61,167 nt of DNA from [Eubacterium] saphenum (lineage in GTDB: Bacteria; Bacillota; Clostridia; Lachnospirales; Anaerotignaceae). The notes beneath the pieces were generated by a model, which saw only the letters and a program-made list of their open reading frames with translations, was not told the origin of the DNA and made no database searches. A program made the translations under genes and the position numbers. This document shows, piece by piece, positions 42,885 through 49,818 of the stretch (positions within the stretch are counted from its first letter, which is position 1; the number at the start of each line of letters is the position of its first letter). The stretch is taken from NCBI GenBank assembly GCA_004557645.1, contig SFGI01000005.1:1-61167 (forward strand), read 5' to 3'.

Positions 42885-44805
42885 TTCCCATGCCTCCTGT
42901 CATATCCATTGTGGCTTGTTCCGGGACCGCTGCCATCTGTTGCATCTGCTGTGTCTGCTGTTCCTGCAGCTGCTGTTCCAGCATCTCCTTGGTCTCCGTG
43001 GCAAAGGGGTAATGCTGTCTTGCCATCATTCCCCAGAACATGATCAATGTCCGCAGGTCATTGGGGTTCCCAAAGGCACCGTCCCGCAGGTTCATTCGTG
43101 TCTCCTGCCACATAGCCTCTCGGTTTCCTTCCATACTGCTGGCATTGTCTACGCTGAAAAGAAAATCATCGATCCAATACCATTCCCCGGCAGCGTCCTG
43201 CTCCAGAAAATCATATTTATTGAATTCTCCGTATGTGGTAGAGCCGTCTGCATTTTTGTGCCGTACCGATCTGGGTTCGTCGCCGTATGCCAGCAAAAAT
43301 TTGAACATGACCCTATACAATTCTGCATAAGCAGCATTTTTCATCACTTTTTTGCTTTCCAGTCGCCCTGCGCTCTGCTGTACGGCGATCTGTTTTGCTA
43401 CACCGCTGGTGGCGGTTCTGTCCGGTCTGCCCTGGAAGCTGTCTGTGATGCCCAGTGTGCGCCTTGCCTGCTCATAAGCATCCGCTGCCGCCGCTTGGTC
43501 CTGTGATATGTTTGCCTGCAGGTTCTGCACGCTGAACATTCCCATTTCCGAAGGGTTTCTCATTTTCACTATCTTCAGTTCTTCATCTGTTTTCTCAATT
43601 TTTGTATCTACGCTCATCGTCAGAACACTTCCGCCCTTGTCCAGCTTCTCCTGTATACGGGTATCGCATTTCTTAATGGTGTTCTGCTGATCGGCGATCT
43701 TGTCAACATCGCTGTCACCCAGCACCTTGCCCCATGCGCTCACATTCTTTCTCGGAACGATGGGGTAAACATCCGGCTTGTAATAGGGGATCTTTCGTGC
43801 CCTGATTACCTTTTCCTTCTGCGCCTCATAGGCCTCCCCCGTCAGAGGGTCCATAATGATGCCGTTTTCTACCCCTTCCGGGTATTCCCAGACCTCCTCA
43901 TTCATGGGAATCGGCCCGCCGAATTTCTCAGAACGGGGCAAATCCTCAAACAGCTCAAAAGAATCACTGTCTGTTTCTTCTGCCTTTATGCCGCCGCAGT
44001 AAGGGCAGCTGTCCATTCCTGTCATGTTTCCGCCGCAAGCCTTACATTTTTGCATCTTTCTGGCCTGGTAGTCCTCCAAGTCCTCCAGTTCCACATCGTT
44101 TACCCATGTATAACGGCCAATGCCGCCTTTTTCGTTGCGGAAATAACCGAAATTGACTGTTACCACGTCATCCGCCGTGTCTCTGCCGCCTCTGCTGGCA
44201 GGTTCGGTTTCTTTTTCATCTTCCACGCTGACGCCGTATTTCTCCTTGACGTGCTTTTTCGTCATGGCGACCTGTACGATCACAAAGTCCATGTCGCTGA
44301 TGTCGTTGATCCCGTCCTGCAGGATGACCTGTCTGGGATGCAGCAGCGAAACGCACAATTCCCCCCTTGTGCTGTGGGTATGCCTGTCGCTGTCCCATTC
44401 CACAAAGAAATAATCGCCGCCCTGAATGGGTGTGATCCTCTCGTCCAAGTCGTTCAAGACCTCGAAAGGCAGTCTGTCTGTCTCGTCAATCAGATAATCC
44501 TCTGCGATCTTTGCCAGTTCCTCGTGTCTTTCTCTCCTTGCGGTCACCTTCGGCAGCCCAAAATTCGTGCTGACTTGGCTTTCCACCAGCTCCGCAACAA
44601 TGTTTCGCACACTGCTTGCCTTCTTTGCAGGACCTGTGCTTTGTGCATCAGGTGTTTTCTCAATGCTTCTCGTCCCGTTGTAAAGGTCAGCCCGCTTTTC
44701 CATCAGCTGATGCTCCATTTTCATGGCAGATTCATTCTTTTGCAGGCGTTCCTGCCATAATTTGATCTTCCCGCCTTCCTGTTCTCCCCGCTTTCTTTTT
44801 CTCAC
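42874..44805 (-). CDS. Portal protein with an embedded zinc ribbon
   Basis: A 643-residue portal, the ring through which DNA enters and leaves the capsid. The N-terminal half has NIVAELVESQVSTNFGLPKV near residue 70 and PIQGGDYFFVEWDSDRHTH near residue 130, followed by LLHPRQVILQDG, all portal-like. Near residues 250-275 there is an insertion with CKACGG and CPYCGG, a zinc ribbon. The long helical C-terminus ends in Gln/Met-rich sequence, as in barrel-forming portals. It follows the terminase and the small recombinase. Confidence 0.82.
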   Translation of the reverse strand: MRKRKRGEQEGGKIKLWQERLQKNESAMKMEHQLMEKRADLYNGTRSIEKTPDAQSTGPAKKASSVRNIVAELVESQVSTNFGLPKVTARRERHEELAKIAEDYLIDETDRLPFEVLNDLDERITPIQGGDYFFVEWDSDRHTHSTRGELCVSLLHPRQVILQDGINDISDMDFVIVQVAMTKKHVKEKYGVSVEDEKETEPASRGGRDTADDVVTVNFGYFRNEKGGIGRYTWVNDVELEDLEDYQARKMQKCKACGGNMTGMDSCPYCGGIKAEETDSDSFELFEDLPRSEKFGGPIPMNEEVWEYPEGVENGIIMDPLTGEAYEAQKEKVIRARKIPYYKPDVYPIVPRKNVSAWGKVLGDSDVDKIADQQNTIKKCDTRIQEKLDKGGSVLTMSVDTKIEKTDEELKIVKMRNPSEMGMFSVQNLQANISQDQAAAADAYEQARRTLGITDSFQGRPDRTATSGVAKQIAVQQSAGRLESKKVMKNAAYAELYRVMFKFLLAYGDEPRSVRHKNADGSTTYGEFNKYDFLEQDAAGEWYWIDDFLFSVDNASSMEGNREAMWQETRMNLRDGAFGNPNDLRTLIMFWGMMARQHYPFATETKEMLEQQLQEQQTQQMQQMAAVPEQATMDMTGGMGNEM

Positions 44806-44824
44806 GGTTCTGTCTCCTTTCTGC

Positions 44825-45379
44825 CTAGAATTTCAATTCATTCACGGCTTTTTCTTTTTTCTGCTGGTCAATGCCGATATATCGCCGGGTATATGCCGCC
44901 GAACTGTGCCCCAGCAATTCCTGCACCATCACAATATCCCCGCCGCTGTTCACATACAGCCAATACCCGAAGGTCTTTCGCAGGGTGTGGCAGCTCAGGC
45001 TTCCCTTGTAGCCGATCTCCTGGGCGGCATTTTTCAAAATCTGCCATGCCCGCACCCGGCTGATAGGCTTGTTCCGCTTGCTCCTGCTGTCACGGAAAAC
45101 GTATTCATAATCCTTTTTCCCCTTGAAAAATTCTTTATAGATTTTTTGTAAATGAGGATTGATCGGAAGCAGGATGGTCTTGCCTGTTTTCTGCTCCTGG
45201 ATGGAAATATGGTCTTTGTCCCGCAGATCCCGCACACGGTACTGTAAAATATCGCTGATGCGCCGCCCCAGATATACCCCAGTCATAAAGAGAACATAGT
45301 CCCTCTCATTCTTTTCCAGAAAATAATCTGCAATGATCCCCACCATGTTTTTATCCTCTATGGGCATCACATATTTCAA
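44825..45379 (-). CDS. Xer-like tyrosine recombinase, catalytic domain only
   Basis: A 184-residue protein consisting of the catalytic domain of a tyrosine recombinase with no N-terminal core-binding domain. Active residues are visible: Arg in YLGRRISDIL, Lys in QEQKTGKTI, His-x-x-Arg in LSCHTLRKTFG, His in LLGHSSAAYT and Tyr in RRYIGI. It is encoded between the large terminase and portal, inside the packaging module, unlike the normal integrase at 22515. It might resolve dimers or assist packaging; this is inference. Confidence 0.85.
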   Translation of the reverse strand: MKYVMPIEDKNMVGIIADYFLEKNERDYVLFMTGVYLGRRISDILQYRVRDLRDKDHISIQEQKTGKTILLPINPHLQKIYKEFFKGKKDYEYVFRDSRSKRNKPISRVRAWQILKNAAQEIGYKGSLSCHTLRKTFGYWLYVNSGGDIVMVQELLGHSSAAYTRRYIGIDQQKKEKAVNELKF

Positions 45380-45421
45380 AACCTTTCACCCCCTTCCTGA
45401 ATACAAGCAAGATAAATCACG

Positions 45422-47140
45422 CTACATTGGCTCGCCCCATTTTGCAACCAACAGCTTCTTTCCTTCCTCGTTGGCGTTCCAGTAGTCCTCCCACTGGTCC
45501 TCTGTCCATTTCACTTTCTTTTCCTTGGCATCCTGGCTTTCGTCCTTGGTGCCGCCCTGTCCTCTGGCCATCAGTGTCACGCCCAGCCCCATGACCAGGT
45601 CGTCATGTTCTCCCTGCTCTGCCTCTGCCCTGCCATCATCGTTTCGAATGAAGGAAAGGCACTCCATCAGGGTGTCCCTGTCGTGGATCAGGTGCAGATA
45701 GTCACGCACATACTCGATCAGCTTGCCCACCAATACCGGCCTGGAAACCCCATCTGTACGGAAACCATAGCTTTGCTTGACTTTCCCCGTGTAGGTGTCC
45801 ATCTTCTCCCGCACATAGAAATTCGAATATCCCAGATACTCCAAAACCTTCTGGGGATGGCTGTCAAAGTTCATTTCCAGTGCGATCAATGCCGTATTGT
45901 AGTACATCCCCAGACAGTAGATCTGTTTTGCATAATCGTCCCCGTCCGGGTTCTGCCAGTGCAGCCTTGCCACCTGCTCCCCGGTAATGTTGTCTATCAC
46001 ATGGGCACTAAACCAGTCGCTTCCTTCTCCTGCCGTATCCCCGCCCAGGACGTAGGGCCGCCCCGGTATAGGCTCCTTAAAAATGGAAATCTCTCCCTTT
46101 TCGCTCTCCTCAAACTGCAAATCTCTGAGGAAGATTCTGTCTAATGCTGCCACCTGCTCTTTGTAGGTGAAGCTGCCCCTTCTGGGTGCCGCCTCGCTCT
46201 GGATCATGCGGATCCGCAGAACAATTTCTCTGTTATTCTTGAATACGCAAGTGCCGGAAGCAATGAAGGCCTCCTCCGGCGTGGCAGGGTATTCCTGATG
46301 AAATACATCAATGTCGTTGTTGCAGTTGTTTCGGATGCACCAACGCCGCCACATGATCTGCTCATTGTCCAGTCCAAAAAGGGCTTTCAGCTCCTCTTCT
46401 TCCGCCGTCAGCGTCTCCCCGTGGTAAGGCCTGCGGTATTCCTCCATTTCAAACCATGCCGCAAAGAATGGAACATAGTCGTTTTCCCCCGCAACGGCAT
46501 CATCCCACATTTTCTTGAAGAAATTGAAGCCCTTGGCGGTGCTTTCGATGATAACCATGCTTTCCGGCGTATCAGGCACCGCCTGCATCAGACCGGAATA
46601 GGTCTCCCCAATGTCTCCGGGCCAGAAGGCAAGCTCAGAAAGATGGGCGTTTGTCAGTGTGTCGGAACGGCCTACGCCCTTGCCACCTGCCGTAGAACAT
46701 TTGATCTTGCTTTTCAGACCGGGCCGCCTCTCCTTCTCCCGCTGGTTCTTCGATGGGTTTTCAAAAATCAGCTCCTTAGCATTGCTGTTCTTCAGCATGG
46801 GCCGCACCTGGTTTTTCTCCTGATATAGCTTGCTCATGTTGAAAAGGTTCGTTGTGGCCTCGTCCTTGTGGGTGATGATGAAACTGTTGACGTTCTTCTT
46901 TGTGGCTGTCTTGTAATAGATCAATGCCTCGGTCAGCGTAGAAAATCCCATCTGCCTGCTTTTCAGAATGATGATCCGCACCGGGCGCCCCTCCGCCTGC
47001 AGCCGCATGATCAGGTCATACAGTCGCTTCTGGGCAGAATTCAGCCGAAAGCGCACAATCTCGTTTTTCTTCGTTTTGATGTATAAAAACGATTCAATGT
47101 ACTTCTTGGGGTCCTGCAGTACATCATATAGCTTAGGCAT
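45422..47140 (-). CDS. terL: Terminase large subunit
   Basis: A 572-residue ATPase-nuclease that pumps and cuts phage DNA. The adapted Walker A is LKSRQMGFSTL near residue 58; Walker B is AHLSELAFW near residue 165; STAKGF couples hydrolysis. The RNase-H-like nuclease follows with Asp residues in YVLGGDTAGEGSDW near residue 365 and in HDDLVMGLGV near residue 520. The ATG at 47140 overlaps the small-subunit stop; another in-frame ATG lies at 47149. Confidence 0.95.
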   Translation of the reverse strand: MPKLYDVLQDPKKYIESFLYIKTKKNEIVRFRLNSAQKRLYDLIMRLQAEGRPVRIIILKSRQMGFSTLTEALIYYKTATKKNVNSFIITHKDEATTNLFNMSKLYQEKNQVRPMLKNSNAKELIFENPSKNQREKERRPGLKSKIKCSTAGGKGVGRSDTLTNAHLSELAFWPGDIGETYSGLMQAVPDTPESMVIIESTAKGFNFFKKMWDDAVAGENDYVPFFAAWFEMEEYRRPYHGETLTAEEEELKALFGLDNEQIMWRRWCIRNNCNNDIDVFHQEYPATPEEAFIASGTCVFKNNREIVLRIRMIQSEAAPRRGSFTYKEQVAALDRIFLRDLQFEESEKGEISIFKEPIPGRPYVLGGDTAGEGSDWFSAHVIDNITGEQVARLHWQNPDGDDYAKQIYCLGMYYNTALIALEMNFDSHPQKVLEYLGYSNFYVREKMDTYTGKVKQSYGFRTDGVSRPVLVGKLIEYVRDYLHLIHDRDTLMECLSFIRNDDGRAEAEQGEHDDLVMGLGVTLMARGQGGTKDESQDAKEKKVKWTEDQWEDYWNANEEGKKLLVAKWGEPM

Positions 47141-47855
47141 CGCCGTCACCTTCTTCCATCAAGCTGCATGGGCCCGCCGCCGTATGGTCAGCACTTTGCT
47201 TCGCAAAGCCGCCTTCGGCGTCCGAATCTATCTTTTCGGTGCTCCATTCCTCGGCTCCTGTCTCCTGCCAGTCAGCGGCCTGTTCCGCTTCTTCCAAAAT
47301 ATCCTCGATCGTCTTGCCTTCGGTGTTCTGTCCGTTGGCGGCCGCCTCTGCAATCTTCGTCCGCTTTGTGTCGTTGGCAACTCTCTTTTTCTCCAGCTCC
47401 AGCCGATCGGGGTCGTTCTTCCAGTTTTCCTTCGCCTGGTTCAGCAGAAGAAATTTGATTGCAGTAATATCCGCCGGGACGTGCTGCGTCTCCGTCACTT
47501 CCTCCAAAACTTCCTCCACCACAATCTTTCCCCCAATGGACACAATCTCGCCATCTTCATTTCGCAGGGGCTTTTTCAGCTTGTAATGCTTCTTAACATC
47601 CGCATCATAGCCAAGGCATCGCTGCAGCAAAGTCTTTTCTACTTCTGCCACCTGTTTTTTCTTCTGCTTTTTCTTTTCGTCGGCACTTTTTTTTAAAACT
47701 GCCGAAAGTGCCGGAATTTTCTTCTTTAAGTCCCGAAAAGTTGTGTAACCCATCCCCAAAAGCTCCGCCATATCTTTCTCAGGAACTCCCATAAATGCCC
47801 ATTCTTCAATGGTTTTCAGGTTATCATAGACCTTTTCTTCGTTTTTGCTTGCCAC
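47133..47855 (-). CDS. terS: Terminase small subunit
   Basis: A 240-residue protein. The N-terminal 60 residues hold an HTH (YDNLKTIEEWAFMGVPEKDM, LLGMGYTTFRDL), a long charged helix follows, and the last 70 residues are acidic. It should recognise the packaging site and start DNA packaging. A GTG start at 47855 is preceded by AAGGAGGTGTCGGA. Residues about 205-225 (STEKIDSDAEGGFAKQSAD) are encoded by palindromic sequence and look inserted. Direct overlap with terL confirms identity. Confidence 0.85.
   Translation of the reverse strand: MASKNEEKVYDNLKTIEEWAFMGVPEKDMAELLGMGYTTFRDLKKKIPALSAVLKKSADEKKKQKKKQVAEVEKTLLQRCLGYDADVKKHYKLKKPLRNEDGEIVSIGGKIVVEEVLEEVTETQHVPADITAIKFLLLNQAKENWKNDPDRLELEKKRVANDTKRTKIAEAAANGQNTEGKTIEDILEEAEQAADWQETGAEEWSTEKIDSDAEGGFAKQSADHTAAGPCSLMEEGDGDA
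47681..47713. promoter_or_regulatory. Dyad inside terS, possible packaging site
   Basis: CGGCACTT (47681-47688) and AAGTGCCG (47706-47713) form a perfect dyad with a 17-base gap. The same pair occurs upstream of terS. Packaging (pac) sites within or beside the terS gene are known in P22 and SPP1. Confidence 0.5.
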
Positions 47856-47874
47856 TCCGACACCTCCTTAAATC

Positions 47875-47900
47875 CGGCACTTTTCAGGGGGTAAGTGCCG
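47875..47900. promoter_or_regulatory. Dyad upstream of terS, possible pac or late-activator site
   Basis: CGGCACTT (47875-47882) and AAGTGCCG (47893-47900) with a 10-base gap, just upstream of the terS ribosome site. It matches the dyad inside terS. It may bind TerS, or an ArpU/RinA-like activator of the late promoter. Confidence 0.5.
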
Positions 47901-47948
47901 AAAAAATTTTGTATAAATTTCCATTCACATTTTTGTGAAAAAATACAA

Positions 47949-48001
47949 AAAGACGAAGAAAGCCTGAAATCTCAACGTTTTCGAAAGCTTTTTCCGTCTT
48001 T
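47949..48001. terminator. Hairpin terminator ahead of the late operon
   Basis: Arms 47949-47963 (AAAGACGAAGAAAGC) and 47987-48001 pair with two mismatches and have T-rich runs on both sides. It would isolate the late operon from the immunity region. Confidence 0.6.
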
Positions 48002-48344
48002 TTTCTATTTTACATATCTAGTGATTGTGTTAAATACAGCTTTTCTCCGCCTTTATAAGGAAAGAACTTTTTCTTCCGGTGTTCTGCTTTACACTTTCTC
48101 AAAATGTAAAATACAGGCCCCAGAGCGGCGAAAAACTGCATATTTGAACATCCCCTTTGCAAGTTTTATGCAAAACAAAATCGGCCCTGTTTCCAGTGCC
48201 GATCTTGCCGAAAGGATGTAAAAGTATGGTCAAAAAGTATGAACCCAGAGGGAAAACCTTGAAACCCTCAATATCATCATATCACAAAAAAAATCTCATA
48301 AAGTCCCAAAAAGTCTCATTTCGTCTCATTTTTGCAGCAAAAAT
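48002..48344. other. Gene-free interval between the late operon and immunity region
   Basis: No convincing gene is present. Two hairpins are seen, TTTGCA/TGCAAA (near 48157-48177) and ATCGGC/GCCGAT (near 48180-48204). Close repeats of GTCTCAT lie near 48285-48330. The interval may hold the late promoter, but no consensus box could be singled out. Confidence 0.4.
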
Positions 48345-48435
48345 AAAAAAACGCTGCATATGGCACCCCGAAGAAAACGGGGCGGGCACAGGCCCGTTCC
48401 CACATCTTGGGGGAATACCTGACCGTTTGCAGCGT
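48345..48435 (-). ncRNA. Multi-branched terminator-like RNA structure
   Basis: On the minus strand ACGCTGCA and TGCAGCGT (48351-48358, 48428-48435) close a junction that holds three hairpins: TTCCC/GGGAA, CGGGC/GCCCG and CCCCG/CGGGG. It ends in a seven-T run (plus A at 48345-48350). It begins 4 bases after the repressor stop. It is at least a terminator; the four-way shape suggests a stable RNA. No known RNA family is recognised. Confidence 0.5.
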
Positions 48436-48439
48436 CCTT

Positions 48440-48643
48440 TTATTCTCGTACAAATTCCAGAATATCCCCCGGCTGGCAATCCAGCAAGTCACACAGTTCG
48501 TTGATCTGCTTCACGCCTACAATTTTCCCATCTCTGATATATTGCAATGCGCTCTGACTTAGCAGCCCTTCGGCTCTGATCCTAGTCGAGTTATACCCTT
48601 TTTCTTTCAGTGCTTCCAAAATATCCATTTTGTATTTCAACAT
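48440..48643 (-). CDS. Small Cro/CI-type HTH repressor
   Basis: A 67-residue protein almost entirely made of a Cro/CI HTH: helices KEKGYNSTRIRAEG, LLSQSALQYIRDG, then QINELCDLLDCQPGDILEF, typical of the YozG-like group. It lacks any cleavage or dimerisation domain. ATG 48643 is preferred over 48649 for spacing from AAAGGGGG. The gene faces a rightward operon across four operator-like dyads, the first of which lies within its own promoter, so it likely represses both. Confidence 0.85.
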   Translation of the reverse strand: MLKYKMDILEALKEKGYNSTRIRAEGLLSQSALQYIRDGKIVGVKQINELCDLLDCQPGDILEFVRE

Positions 48644-48663
48644 ATCCATTCCCCCTTTTTTTA

Positions 48664-48692
48664 ATTTTACATTATTTTTGGTGCATCGTCAA
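48664..48692 (-). promoter_or_regulatory. Promoter of the repressor
   Basis: On the minus strand TTGACG (48687-48692), a 17-base spacer and TAAAAT (48664-48669). Operator O1 fills the spacer, indicating autorepression. Confidence 0.75.
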
Positions 48693-48779
48693 CACATAGC
48701 ACCATTTTTGGTGTATTTTCACAAATTGATTGCACCATTTTTGGTGTATCTGTCAATTTACTTTGCACCATTTTTGGTG
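48670..48779. promoter_or_regulatory. Four phased operators, O1 to O4
   Basis: The dyad CACCATTTTTGGTG occurs exactly at 48700-48713, 48733-48746 and 48766-48779, and with two changes at 48670-48683. Starts are 30, 33 and 33 bases apart, close to three helical turns, so all sites face the same side of the DNA. O1 lies in the repressor promoter and O4 in the opposing one. Confidence 0.85.
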
Positions 48780-48790
48780 TAAGATATAGA
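48763..48790 (+). promoter_or_regulatory. Rightward promoter controlled by O4
   Basis: TTGCAC (48763-48768), a 16-base spacer and TATAGA (48785-48790), 44 bases before the gene at 48834. Operator O4 lies between the two boxes. Confidence 0.55.
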
Positions 48791-48833
48791 CAAGAAGTTA
48801 AGAAAACAGCCAAATCGAAAGGGGATCACAAAC

Positions 48834-49403
48834 ATGACAACAATGATGATGAACAACGAAAAAAACGGTATCGAAATTAAATTTGATGCAAAGCCCATCC
48901 AGGGAACACTGGAAGCACTGAAAAGAAACGGCTTCCGATGGCACTCCCAGAAAAAACTCTGGTACGCAAAACAGTCTCCCGAAAGAATCGAACTTGCAAA
49001 GCAGATCGTCAACATCGAAGGATACGCCGCAGAAATCAGAGACGAAGAAGCAAAAGCAGCACCAAAGAAAAAAGAAACCGTCAACGCTCTTGGCGTAAAA
49101 GTCGGGGATGTTTTCGTAAACTCCTGGGGCTGGGAACAAACCAACATCGACTTTTGGCAGGTGGTAGAACTGAAAGGAAAGACACAGATCATCCTTAAGG
49201 CCATCAGCCACGAAGGCAGAGACATCGGCTTCTGTCAGCAGATGGTAAAGCCTGTAAAGGATTCCTTCACTTCCCACTACGCAGGCGAAACCATCCGCAA
49301 AACCGTAAAAGGCACAGCCGAAAACCCCTACTGTTCCATGGAACATGGCAATCTGTATAGAACAGATTGGGAAACAGAACACAACGAAACATCTTACTAC
49401 TAA
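48834..49403 (+). CDS. Phage protein with a GFRW-type domain, candidate anti-restriction or DNA-associated factor
   Basis: A 189-residue protein. The N-terminal 60 residues (LEALKRNGFRWHSQKKLWYA) carry a G-F-x-W...K-x-W-Y-A pattern seen in many phage and plasmid accessory proteins, some of them large polyvalent or anti-restriction proteins. A basic KEAKAAPKKKE-like linker follows, then a beta-rich domain starting GVKVGDVFVNSWGWEQTNID. The exact role is unknown. It is first in a two-gene rightward unit, opposite to almost all phage genes, and controlled by the repressor operators. AAAGGGGATC is the ribosome site. Confidence 0.65.
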   Translation: MTTMMMNNEKNGIEIKFDAKPIQGTLEALKRNGFRWHSQKKLWYAKQSPERIELAKQIVNIEGYAAEIRDEEAKAAPKKKETVNALGVKVGDVFVNSWGWEQTNIDFWQVVELKGKTQIILKAISHEGRDIGFCQQMVKPVKDSFTSHYAGETIRKTVKGTAENPYCSMEHGNLYRTDWETEHNETSYY

Positions 49404-49413
49404 TATCACACCG

Positions 49414-49429
49414 CCGCCCCTCCGGGCGG
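49414..49429 (+). other. Intergenic hairpin in the rightward unit
   Basis: CCGCCC, loop CTCC, GGGCGG between the two rightward genes, with no T run. It is more likely an mRNA stabiliser than a terminator. Confidence 0.5.
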
Positions 49430-49451
49430 ATCCAAGAAAGGAGCTAACACC

Positions 49452-49781
49452 ATGAAATCTATCATGCAAAACGAAAAAGCCTGCTACATCACAGGAGATA
49501 CATACAATCTCCATCAACACCATATTTTCCACGGCACATGCAATAAAAAAATTTCCGAAAAATACGGCTTCTGGTGCTACCTTCGTGGAGACTACCACAA
49601 TCAGGCAGCCTATGGCGTACACGGCCGAGATGGCCACGCACTAAATTTTCAGTTAAAACAGGAATGTCAAAAAAAATTTGAAGAAACCTTTATAGCGCAA
49701 AGCGCAGAACCGCAAGCGATAGCAGCGGCATTGGCAAGGGAAGAATTCATGCGGATCATCGGAAGAAATTATCTGGATTAA
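49452..49781 (+). CDS. HNH-like phage protein
   Basis: A 109-residue protein starting MKSIMQNEKACYITG. The order C-YITG, LHQHHIFHG, RGDYHNQAAYGVHG and a C-terminal REEFMRIIGRNYL is a recurring small Firmicutes phage protein whose paired histidines resemble an HNH or RecA-dependent nuclease core. Whether it cuts DNA cannot be judged. AAAGGAG lies 11 bases before the ATG. It is the last gene of the rightward unit, ending at a terminator. Confidence 0.65.
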   Translation: MKSIMQNEKACYITGDTYNLHQHHIFHGTCNKKISEKYGFWCYLRGDYHNQAAYGVHGRDGHALNFQLKQECQKKFEETFIAQSAEPQAIAAALAREEFMRIIGRNYLD

Positions 49782-49783
49782 AA

Positions 49784-49818
49784 AAAGCGAAGGTATCAAC
49801 CCTCGCTTTCTTTATTTT
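49784..49818. terminator. Bidirectional terminator between converging genes
   Basis: AAAGCGA-GG and CC-TCGCTTT arms with A and T runs outside. It overlaps the end of the ArpU-like gene and stops both transcripts. Confidence 0.75.

Noticed and set aside
48157..48504. A plus-strand frame before the repressor with a possible ATG at 48226
   Set aside because: It overlaps the repressor and the branched RNA structure, and its translation looks random (many Lys, Ser, Pro) with no family pattern.
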